Part shown: positions 21,216 through 30,942 of the stretch, piece after piece
Position numbering within the stretch: position 1 is the first letter of the stretch
How the letters are laid out: the number at the start of each line of letters is the position of its first letter
NCBI GenBank assembly: GCA_001599915.1
Contig: BCIG01000017.1
Coordinates: 248,001-312,000 of the forward strand
Source of the DNA: Symbiotaphrina buchneri
Taxonomy: Eukaryota > Ascomycota > Symbiotaphrinales > Symbiotaphrinaceae
DNA: 64,000 nt
Reading direction: 5' to 3'
Notes under the pieces: model-generated
What the model saw: only the letters and a program-made list of their open reading frames with translations
What the model was told of the DNA's origin: nothing
Databases searched by the model: none
Position numbers and translations under genes: made by a program

Positions 21216-22923
21216 GTAGGTAGAGTAGAGGGAAGGAGAGTTGGTCGAATGGAGCGAGTAAAGCGTCGGGGACCAATATGGGAGAAAAGGGGAAGAGGGG
21301 AGCCTCCATGAAAGAGCATTGATCGGTTGAATCGGTTGATCTGCGTCCTCGGCGATCCATCAAGACTAACCGCGCTGTTACGAAGTCCATTGATGATATT
21401 TCTTCCAGCAGCAAGCTGCACCCAGTATCCCTCGTAATCTTCGTGAGGATTGAAAGCCCAACCACTACTGGCGTAAGACGTCGTTGCGTTTCCAGGGCTA
21501 CTGACATGTGGACAAGAAGTCATTTGGCTTTGCTTTGAAGATTTCGGTCCGGCAACAATGCAGTACAGATGGGTATTGCTTTGATATGGTTATTGAGAGT
21601 TACTACGCTGTGCTGCTGCGCGACAAGGTATTTGTTATTGTAGGATCCCACCATATCGTATCGGATAATGATTGATTACTGTGTCGCATCTTTTCAGCAT
21701 TCTCTGTCTATACATAAGATCTCAGGTAAGAGAGACCGAACTGTCGAGATACAGTAGTAGTTGACCTTGGAATTAAGAGCAACAGCAAGTTCTTCCCCCA
21801 ATAAACCGTTCATAAGGTAAGATTCTCAATGTAAGCCAAGTAAGGTGCGGTCTGAGAGGAGAGGAGTGGAGAGTGATTTAGGCTCACTCTCAACCCACCA
21901 GCCCAACACCAAAAGTAAGAGTGTCGAAAGTGATCTGTACTCTCCGCACCTTACTGTAGGCCATCAATTCCGATGCGACAGGCAATCTGAAACATGATTA
22001 AGCTACTATGTACGACGAGGTACCTAAAGTAAAAATAATATCGTACAGACTGGGGTGCAAGAATTGGTGTGGCCCTACTCCGTACCTTGAGTAAATTATT
22101 ATTAGTCCACGCAGGGCATCATCTTCGCTGCTTCACCAATCATACTGCTGCGCTGCCTGTAATTTCCCCAAGCGTCATTTAGATATTCCGCCTTTGACGA
22201 CCAGCTGTAGCAACCATGTACCTCATAATCTGAATTGAGCCCCATTTGCTTTTGTTTGACCTGATCAGCGGAGGATCCAGTTGTTGCGACCGTGAAGAAA
22301 GGGGAGTCCGATTTCACCACGTAATCGTGCTGTGAATATATTTGGCAAACATCTATCCTCATGATGCGGTCATGACATGCTGGCACCGTCTATCGATCCA
22401 AGTTTTCGGGCTGCCAGTTTTGAAGGGGTGCCGAAAGACCTTACTGGATGGGGCTTGGTTAGCGGTCGCTTCTTAACTGTTTAGCTTAGATTGGGTTAAG
22501 GACGTTAAGGAACTCCGTACCAAAGTGGATGAGGACCTTGCGGTAAGGACAGCCGGGCAAAGCCTGTTTTGACCAAACAAACCGTTTCCCCCCCAAGCTC
22601 AGAAGAAACAGCCAGTCCTCAGCGACTTAGCACTCAGGAGCGAACTTGGTCGTGCGTAAAGAGCGTCATCCAACATTCCTCTTCCTTCATCCTTCCTGGC
22701 AGATCTTCCAAAACTACGCCATATAGACCTGAGCACCTTCACGTCCGCTGCTTGTCTCAGATATCTTCTCTTACACACTCCGCTGCATTATTGGCCAATC
22801 CTTCATCAATCTGATCCTAGCAGCTGCCTCTGGCCTCCTTGGTGGCATTCGGATCTGGCAGGCGAACGAACGAGGCTTCGGGGAAGGCGAGGAAGCGTCC
22901 AGTGATCCAGGCAGCAGGCCACG
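21216..22923. other. Gene-poor region
   Basis: About 1.7 kb. A 95-codon minus-strand frame at 22102-22386 has no recognisable similarity. A pair of 12-bp inverted repeats frames 21839-21955. The sequence just before 22924 is the presumed promoter of the Chs3p-family gene. Confidence 0.35.
21839..21955. repeat. 117-bp segment with 12-bp inverted ends (possible MITE)
   Basis: AGTAAGGTGCGG at 21839-21850 is exactly complementary in inverted order to CCGCACCTTACT at 21944-21955. The interior is purine-biased with short secondary palindromes. No target duplication is obvious, so it is a candidate only. Confidence 0.35.
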
Positions 22924-24196
22924 ATGCCGAATACCGCCTTTGGCAATTTCCATGTATGTCATCTAAGATGGACAGGCTGCAATTGAGCTTCCGTGCGCTG
23001 CTGGATAGAAGTCGGCTTATTGACTTGTTCTGTTACAGGACTTCTGTCGTGATTCCACGCTACCCGTCTGCAATGTGCGTTTCCCTACCACGACCTTCAA
23101 GCTATACTGGGACTTTCACGGGCAGTTGCTTCGAGTCGAACTAACATTGTGTTAGCTTTTCAATGAGTCTCCTACGAAGGGCGGGAATGGCTTTGGAGGA
23201 TGCGCACTGACGGGCATTTCATTGAGCCGGGGGCGGCACCTTGCAAATCTAGGTTCGTACGCTCCGTGGCGCAAATAGGTCATGAAGCCTTGCCTGACAC
23301 GCCCAGGATCCATCATTCTATGTGGAGTTGCAATTGCGGTCTCCCTATACCTGCTATGGAGGTCCAATCGGAAACAAGCTGCTGTTGGCCGGAGGTGCGG
23401 GCACTTCGACGGCACCCTCTTCACGCGCGACTAACTCTTTGTGTAGAGAGATGCAATTGTTTCTGTTGGGGTATATTATCATCGAGATCTGCGAAATCTT
23501 CACCGTCGGAGGATTTCCGTTGGAGAGCAAAGTTCGCATCGTACGGCCCCTCCATGTGCCACACTCCGCGCGTTCTAATGGTCTTTCCAGGGCTTCACCG
23601 GTGCTCATCTTGGTGCAATCGCTGCCACAATCTGGATCCTTATGCTGAATGCTGTCGTTGGGTATCAGCTCCTGGATGACGGTACAATATTGTCAATAGG
23701 CCTCATCGTAGCATCTGCTGCTGCGATCTTCGTTGGTACAGGCTATATCGCACTCGATACAGGATATAGCTGGACCGGGTACTTCGACGGTAGTCTGAAC
23801 GCCCCAAATCGCAATTATGGCCTCTACGTCTTATATCAGCTGGCTCCATTGGTATTTCTTGTCATCTTTTTTCTCCTGGAAACCGTCCTCGTGCTCCGCG
23901 TGCTTGGAGAAAGAAAGCCCATGCGTATGTAGTCTCTGAGAAATGAATCGAGTTCAGCGCGTTGCTCACATAATATAGTCTATCTGGTTGCAGCGGCTCT
24001 GCTCTTCGCCATAGGACAGATATTCCAGTACGTCATCAGCACACATATTTGTCAAGGGACACATGGCAAGATCAACGGCGCTTTGTTCGAAACGTTCTTC
24101 ACACTCCTGTCCGTCATCATGATCTGGGTGTTCTGGTCGAGCATTACAGAAGACGATTGGCCTCAGCCATTAGGTTCCGGAACAGCCTTTGCCTAG
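22924..24196 (+). CDS. Chs3p-family (chitin synthase export chaperone-like) membrane protein
   Basis: Seven exons: 22924-22953, 23039-23074, 23156-23252, 23307-23394, 23447-23540, 23591-23924, 23979-24196, giving 298 aa. The N-terminus reads MPNTAFGNFHDFCRDS followed by TLPVCN, and every junction keeps frame. Seen: about seven hydrophobic helices, a lumenal Cys-containing N-terminal segment, GTGYIALDTGYSW, and the strongly conserved end GTHGKINGALFETFFTLLSV with WSSITEDDWP. This is the PF12271 family, whose best-known member Chs7 lets chitin synthase Chs3 leave the ER. This sequence looks like one of the paralogous groups in filamentous fungi rather than Chs7 itself, so a chitin role is inferred. 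Confidence 0.87.
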
Positions 24197-24866
24197 GCTA
24201 TGTACATCCTGGTATCATCATATTAGGCGTTTGCTATTTCTAATGAAGTCTTACGAGCGGCATGCGTGAGCGCATTTTTACTTGCTTTTTGCTAGGTTTT
24301 ACTTTCCAGGTTGGATGGATCTTCCGGCGAAGGGCCAATACGCGATCCTTCATCATGGGGATTGCAGCAGAGAATACCGGTCACATAGCTCTTGGGTAGA
24401 CATTCGGAGACGAGGGCACATGAATCCCCTATAGGACGAGGAATAGCGAGGCTGGAACGGTGAGAGACAGTATACGTTGAGTAGCCTCACAGCTGCAACT
24501 TAGTAAAATAAAGGTACCCTTAGTTATGGTAGATTAGCTGCCTATCGACAAGCTTTATCAACATAGACATACCCTCCAGGTCATGATATCGTCCAAGTTT
24601 CAGAGCATTCGAGGTGATGGGTCTCAATTCATGTTTGCGCACCGAGTGTACGCCATATCATTGCAGCTGACCTTCAAGCTGACACAGACCGGAGATAGAA
24701 ATCCTTTCCCGCAGAATGTAAAAGTCGATTGTGTGCTCTTGGCGCCGTTTTGAAGCAGATAGAGAGGTAGCTTCGATAACCGATTCAGGTAGGACAGCGA
24801 AGAGCAACTAACAGAGCCTCCCAGCGTTTCTCCTCTGCGCTCCTAGGAGCATGAACTCCGGCCGCC
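24197..24866. other. Intergenic region
   Basis: About 0.67 kb between two same-strand genes, presumed 3' UTR and promoter. I see nothing else in it. Confidence 0.35.
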
Positions 24867-26468
24867 ATGGCAGATTCGGACGGCGAGTACATTGACAACC
24901 GATCCGACGATGATATCGAAGCGCATCAAGTTACGAGAGGGGCTGATGTCGGAACGAGGTCGTCGACAAAACGGGGCGCAGCGCGCTCTCAGGCTGCGCA
25001 ACCAAAAGCGCGATGGGAGGACATCCACAGGAGTTGGGACACCGTATTCGAAGGGGCAGACGGCAGTATAAGCAGTACAGTGGTCGGTCTACTGGAGGCA
25101 GGCAAGAGGAAGAGGTAGGAGAGGCTCAAGACCAGGGAAAGCATCTCGTCATTGGAATCTGGTGGGTTAATATTGGTCTCAGATTATTGAGGGATACAAC
25201 GCCTCTCCAAAGGGGTATTATTCGACATATGATCCTCGTTCTGGACTTGAGTTCAGCTATGGCGGAGAAGGACCTACGACCAACTCGGTATCTGCTCACG
25301 ATACGCTATGCCCAGGAATATGTCACAGAGTTCTTCGAGCAGAATCCCATCTCGCAGCTTGGCATCATCGGGATGAAAGACGGCCTGGCAGTACGCATGA
25401 GCGACATGAGCGGAAATCCGACCGACCATATCTCAGCGATACAGCGTCTGAGAGCTCAGGAACCCAAGGGCCAGCCAAGTTTGCAAAACGCCCTAGACAT
25501 GGCTAGAGCTGCCCTCTTGTATGCCCCGGTCCCCGACGCGCCTTCGTCTTGAGCTTCCGCTGACGATGAAATAGCCATGCTCCCAGCCATGGCACACGGG
25601 AAGTTCTCATCATTTTTGGCGCGCTGCTAAGCTCTGACCCGGGTGATATCCATCAGACAATCAGCGCCCTGGTCGGGGACAAGATACGGGTTGGTATTGT
25701 GGGTTTGGCGGCAGAGGTTGCCATATGCCGTGAACTATGTGTCAAGACTAATTCTGGCGATGACTGTATGTCTTTCAATATGGCACCTGGGCTTCGTAGA
25801 CTGACATGACCATGACAGCGGCATATGGCGTTGCACTTAACGAGCAGCACTGTCGAGATCTACTGATGGAGACCACTACACCTCCAGTAACGCGCTCGCA
25901 GAAGCAAGCTGCGTCGTCTCTGCTCATGATGGGATTTCCTTCGCGGGTAGTTGGAGCCCATGCGTCGCTTTGCGCATGCCATTCGAAGCTTACCAAAGGT
26001 GGATATCTTTGCTCGCGATGCAGCTCCAAGGTGTGCGCCTTGCCCTCGGAATGTCCGGCGTGCGGCCTTACCCTCATTCTCTCCACACATCTTGCTCGGT
26101 CCTACCATCATCTGTTTCCGCTGATGAATTGGGTTGAGGTCTCCTGGCGAGATGCCAAAAAGTCCACCCACTGCTTTGCATGTCAAGCTCGTTTCCCAGC
26201 TGTACCGGACGCTGAAGGTAGGAGAGCCAGGGAAGCACAAGCAAAATCGCAAGGGACGAGCGTCAGCTCTAGATATGCCTGCCCCGCATGTGGCAATCAC
26301 TTCTGTATTGACTGCGATCTTTTCAGCCATGAAGTTGTGCATAATTGCCCGGGGTGCCAATCCACGGCCTTCCATTTGACAAATGGCTCGTTCGTGAATG
26401 GGGACGCGCCGAACCTGCCAGCAGATGGTAACGGTCAGTCTCAGGTCGAGCCCATGGAAGTCGGCTGA
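24867..26468 (+). CDS. SSL1: TFIIH core subunit p44 (Ssl1)
   Basis: Four exons: 24867-25114, 25183-25518, 25575-25765, 25819-26468, giving 474 aa. The 56-nt intron 25519-25574 is essential: without it a TGA interrupts the frame, and with it the conserved RAALFHAPSHGTREVLIIFG is restored. Seen: acidic N-terminus; a von Willebrand A domain (about 95-290: HMILVLDLSSAM, SQLGIIGMKDG, DPGDIHQTISALVGDKIRV); then zinc-binding cysteines (CACHSKL.., CSRCSSKVC.., CPACG at about 320-355); and a C-terminal C4/RING-like region (HCFACQARFP, YACPACGNHFCIDCD, CPGCQ). Role: structural and regulatory partner of the XPD helicase in TFIIH, needed for transcription initiation and nucleotide excision repair. Confidence 0.96.
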
Positions 26469-27328
26469 GGTCGGGTCCATGAAGCCTTAGTTAGGCTGCA
26501 TTATGATCGACGTGCTCAAGCCGGGATTGTTAGCCGTGTTGAGGGGCAACTCTTCGAATGACAACGTCTCGACATAGCCATAGCTCCTGTTTCTGGCTAC
26601 ATGGCCAGCCGTTTGAGCAGGCATGTCTCTTGCAGAGACCCAGACGGGACATAGGCATGCGTCGGGGCCCGGGTTGTTTTGCAATGGGGCGGAGGAGAGG
26701 TTGACTTGGAAGGCTCATAAGTCTCTTGGGAGCTGAGCGGAGCATAAGGGCTAGATACAGGTAGACGATCTGCGACCAAGACAAAGGCTTGTTCGAGCTC
26801 GCATGACCTTCTTTGCGCAGTGTCTCAAGGCGTGCATACAGGCTGTACTATAAGAGTATATACTGTTGGCTATCTTGTAGAACCAGACGCAGCTTCGGTA
26901 AGAGAACTCCATCATTCTCCGTACCTTGGTTTTAACATAGAATCACGATCAAACATGTCAGTGCATTTATTCCCGTTATACTGTACCTGAAAAAGGTACC
27001 TATTTTAATACCGGTAGTTAAGTAGCAGCAGTTCATGCACTTCGGGACCCCCTACCTCACTCGCTCGGTACCTTACCTACCTTAAGGTACGGTAGACCAC
27101 TTATAAAGGCACCTTAGCTTCGTTTGTCAGAACGCGCTTTTCGTGTCCTGGACCCTTTCTAGGCTCGCAGCTCGTCTGGTCTCTGGCTCGCCCATCAACT
27201 TTCCCCTGCCTCACCTCACCCTCCCCTTCGTCCTTGATCCTCCCCATCGTTTTCGCGCACAGCAGCCATTCCTTGCCGCAACAAAATCTTTGACTGTTCC
27301 CTCCATCCAGTCACCGATATTCTGCACT
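26469..27328. promoter_or_regulatory. Intergenic region with ACCTTAC-rich promoter segment
   Basis: About 0.86 kb between SSL1 and CHZ1. The 27040-27115 segment is dense in TACCTTAC/GGTACC-type motifs just upstream of the CHZ1 transcript, followed by a pyrimidine-rich leader. No gene is supported. Confidence 0.4.
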
Positions 27329-27816
27329 ATGAGCGCCCAGAACGGTATCAGCAACTCCCACGACGAGCCGTCCACGGCTACGGCGACCATCGCGGACAAG
27401 GGGAAGGGCAAAGCCGTGGACATGCCTAGCCAGGAGCCCGCTGCGGAGGAAGAAGAGGACAGCTCGGAGGAAGAGGGTGGTGATGCTGCAGTAAGTTTTC
27501 CCCTGGTTCGCTATCGGACCGTCTTCATCGTAGATTCGTCCTCTGACCTCTTCTCTAGGACGTCGATCCAGGTAAACTTTGCATTCTACGGTGGGAACGT
27601 GGCTGAAAGGAAAGCTAACGGATGTACTGTGCAGCGGACGATGATGACGACGACATGGAGGAGATTGAGACCGAGAACATCATCGCTGACGGCAGGCGCA
27701 CCCGCGGCAAAGTCATTGATTTCGCAAAGGCCGCCAATGAGGTTGGTGAAGACTTGGAGGATGACGAAGAAGACGACGAGGACTTCGAGGACGAGGATGA
27801 CGAGATGCATGGATGA
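27329..27816 (+). CDS. CHZ1: Histone H2A.Z-specific chaperone Chz1
   Basis: Three exons: 27329-27490, a 13-nt exon at 27559-27571, and 27635-27816, giving 118 aa. The small exon encodes DVDP and joins in phase on both sides. Seen: Ser/Thr/Ala N-terminus with KGKGKAVD, a first acidic block (EEEEDSSEEE), then ADDDDDDMEEIETENII, the Chz-motif region GRRTRGKVIDFAKAANEVG, and a very acidic tail ending DDEMHG. Role: an intrinsically disordered nuclear chaperone that binds H2A.Z-H2B dimers and delivers them to SWR1. Length and layout match the family. Confidence 0.92.
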
Positions 27817-28400
27817 GTCGACGAGACGCGCCGTCCTACCCTGCGCATATTACGGCTCTATCTGAACGTGGCACGAAGGTCTGACGTCTTTGATGGTTGA
27901 AAGTTGCGTGTCGCGAGGCAGCATCCTCTTATCGAGAGCCTCTCATAGCGTGGTGCATGGACTCATCTTGCACATCAAAAGTATCACATGGCGTTTGGGC
28001 ATTCTGAAAACTTATCACGGCGCCCAGCAGGAGCTTCGTGCGATGAAAGATGAAGACGATCATGGTTAGCATCTTCTACAATAAAGAGTAAAAATGCAAG
28101 CCCGAAGAAGCTTCGAAAAGACATCGAAACCCATTCCTGTGCGTTTAAACGATGTAATTGTTAACCTGATACTTGGCCACGAACGCGTGCAAGCAAGTGT
28201 GGGCCTTTTTCTTGGTGTAATGTGGAAGATGTTGTATCATATGTGCCTTGTTCATGATCGTGAAAGGGGGAATCGCTTGGGGAGAGGCCGTTCGCGCGGC
28301 CCTATGAAGGAAGCGTTCACTGGGCGTTCGCGACCACCTCGCCTCAACAACCTCGCTGCATGTCTCCACAAAGCGTAGAGCAACACCTTCCGCTGTGCTG
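27817..28400. other. Intergenic region
   Basis: About 0.58 kb between CHZ1 and BET1, presumed CHZ1 3' UTR and BET1 promoter. The small open frames look like chance. Confidence 0.35.
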
Positions 28401-29142
28401 ATGTCCTCAAGGTGCGCCCCCGTGCTTGCGGGCTCTCCCTTCTTGTTGAAGCCCCCTTGAATCGGTCCTAACTGAAATGGTCGGTCCTACAGGTTTGGCA
28501 GCTCGTCGCTGCACCAGCGGGACCCGCGGTCTGCGCTGTTCGAGGGCTACACTGGCGACAGGAACCGCACGAGCAGCGTCTCCCCGGCGAGGACCTCTTT
28601 TGGAGGATATGGCGTCAATAGTTCCGGCTCATCGGGCGGCGGCTTCAGACCGGCAACTCCCAACTCCAAGTTCGTGTGGCCTTTTGTGGGGGTGGTGGCC
28701 CCTGATCGCGCAAAGACTCCCTGCTAATCCGCGCCGTGTTCTACCTACAGGGGCCAATACAGCGATGCGGTTCTTTCGGAGCTCGAGAGTCAGAACGATG
28801 AACAGCTGGCTGGGATGAGCGCAAAGGTCAAGATGTTGAAAGATGTGAGTCCATGGTCGCCGTTAAGCCTTGAAGCAGCTCGGCGCGCTCAGAATATAAG
28901 GCCTCTATGAGACTAATACTGGGCACGATGTTTAGATCACCCTAGCTATCGGAGATGAGATCAGAGACTCGTCCGCGCTGGCAGAGAGGATGAACGATTC
29001 CTTCGACAATACCAGAGTTCGGTTACGGGGCACAATGAACAGAATGCTGAGGATGGCGGAGAGGACTGGGGTAGGCTGGAGGGTCTGGCTGGGCTTCTTC
29101 GCCGCCGTTTTCCTGCTCTTCTGGTATGTTTGGTTGTTTTGA
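28401..29142 (+). CDS. BET1: ER-Golgi SNARE Bet1
   Basis: Four exons: 28401-28411 (11 nt: MSS plus two bases), 28493-28669, 28751-28844, 28936-29142, giving 162 aa. The tiny first exon yields MSSRFGSSSLHQRDPRSALF, the expected Bet1 start. Seen: Gly/Ser/Arg linker; a SNARE heptad region (LESQNDEQLAGMSAKVKMLK through RDSSALAERMNDSF) with a central Asp/Gln-type Qc-SNARE layer; and a C-terminal anchor (WRVWLGFFAAVFLLFWYVWLF-type helix, Trp-rich, only a few residues from the stop). Role: Qc-SNARE for vesicle fusion between ER and cis-Golgi with Sed5, Bos1 and Sec22. Confidence 0.94.
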
Positions 29143-29416
29143 AATGGCCGCAACCTGGTCGTGGTTGATGTGATTTGGTCTTTTCGATGGGAAATATGGA
29201 CCGGGAGTTCTGCAACAATCGGCATCGCATCACAGGAGTTCACTCTGGCTTTAGATGTGCCGGATGGTTTGCAATATAATCAATGGATAGTTCTAGACAT
29301 TCGCTCTGTTCGGGAGCTGTTCGGTGAAGCTGGTACGCAGAAGTACACATAACCCGATAATGTCGAGCCACCCCGTGAGACACCGGTCGTGGTACGGTCG
29401 AGACAGAGGCTACTTA

Positions 29417-30323
29417 CTATTGACTGTTTTCCCTCCTTCTAAACAGGCCGGCAGACCTCCCAGCCGCGGGGCTGCTTCCGATCACTGAACTGCCTAGGAC
29501 CACGCTGCTCCCGTCGCTCCTCACCAAACTCGTCCTTGCCCGGCCGTGCCTCGGCCCTGTATCCAAACCGCTCATATCTTCTTCCGGCTCGTCGTCCTCA
29601 CTTGTGTCATCTTCCAGTTCCGTGTCTGTATGTTGGTAACTGCCCGCTTCGGGCACATCGTCGTCCAGGTCTCTCTCAGCGCCTGCCATTTCCACCTCCT
29701 CCGCTTCTCTCAAGCCTTCGTCGGCCTCCTCGCCCACTTCGTCCTCCTCCACGCTGCCGTCGTCGCCGTCATCATCCATGACGTCCTCGGCCTCGGGCAC
29801 CTCGTCATCCAGGTCCCGTTCCACGACGTCGGTCATCGTGTCCATGCCTTCCACGCCCTCTGCCTGCGCCTCGGCTGCAGCTTGCGCCTCTGCCAATGCC
29901 TGCTCACGCGCAGCAACCAGCTCCTGCTCTTCTCGCTCTGCAGCTTCATCCATGGCCGCTTGGTAGGTCTTAGCGACGCCTGGCGGCCGGATCCACCCGG
30001 CACCAAAGCGCCGGACATTGAGCTTGCGCTGCTCGATGGATTGTTCATCTTCCTGTAGCACGGCGAGCGGGGAGCGGAAGGGATTCTGGTGCCGTCGAGA
30101 GTGATGTTGTATGTGAGTATGTTGAGCAGAATGTGAGATCACGGATGGCTGCTGTTGAATATTCGAGGAGGAACTGGCGTCAAGGAGGTTGGACGGTATG
30201 GAAGAGGTATACCATAAGGTATGCGCCTTGCATTGCGGTGTTAGCACAGGACAACAGCCGGGGGAGGGGAGGCTTGTTGTTGATTACATCGTGGAGGTTG
30301 ATCTGCGGCAGCGACGAGATCAT
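29417..30323 (-). CDS. Anaphase-promoting complex subunit Apc15/Mnd2-like
   Basis: Two exons: 30323-30288 (MISSLPQINLHD) and 30226-29417, giving 281 aa; the 61-nt intron (GTAATC..AAG) has a weaker donor, so the first exon is tentative. The longer single frame begins with GTG at 30247 and has no ATG. Seen after splicing: DAHTLWYTSSIPS, then QRKLNVRRFGAGWIRPPGV with AKTYQAAMDEAAEREE, the Apc15p/MND2 signature (about residues 85-125), followed by Ala/Glu-rich and very acidic segments (DDEVPEAEDVMDDDGDD). Role: APC/C subunit that promotes Cdc20/checkpoint-complex turnover, or meiotic inhibition in the yeast Mnd2 case. The acidic tail has an internal near-repeat (ERDLDDEVPEA / ERDLDDDVPEA). Confidence 0.85.
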
Positions 30324-30942
30324 GCCTGTTTCCTCCGAGACTTCGCGATGAGTGTGGGCCGTTCGAAAGAATATATGGGTAACGATTGAGGAGGGTCAAG
30401 GAAGAGAGAGTGTATTTAACATCGTGTCCTGCGAGCCTGCCTCCTGCGGTATACTCCGTAAACAATGGACACCGTGCTTAATCCTGAACGAGTACGGAGG
30501 TACGATAGACTGACTTTCACATGCACACCAATTTTCTACGTAGTATAGGCCCAATCCAACGACCCCTGATCTCGGTCTACCCCTTGAATCCTTCTACTGT
30601 CCACATTTGCACTCATTGTTTGCACCATGAATGCACACCGTAGTTCTCGGAACTTTTCTAGAAATTCAGACCATCTACATGAACGAATGTTTTCCTCAGA
30701 GGTAACGCTGGTATAACTCGCATGCAATGAACGCGGCGCAAGGCTGGCAACGTAAAGAGATACAATCTGATATACAGTGAAAAACATGCCGGCTTCAAAC
30801 AATGCGCGCTCAAACAGACAGAGCGCCACCCGACTACCCGACCTCTCTCACCGAGTAGCAACACCAATGACATGAGAACTGAGACTTTTTGAGAAGGGCA
30901 TCAAGCCCTTTACTTGCTGAAATGCAATCCGCCCAGCCCGCT
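30324..30942. other. Intergenic region between APC15-like and GLT1 genes
   Basis: About 0.6 kb holding the presumed promoter of the APC15-like gene and the 3' flank of GLT1. Short frames at 30536-30873 have no recognisable similarity. Confidence 0.35.

Noticed and set aside
29546-30058. 170-codon plus-strand frame
   Set aside because: It is the antisense of the acidic repeats in the Apc15-like gene.
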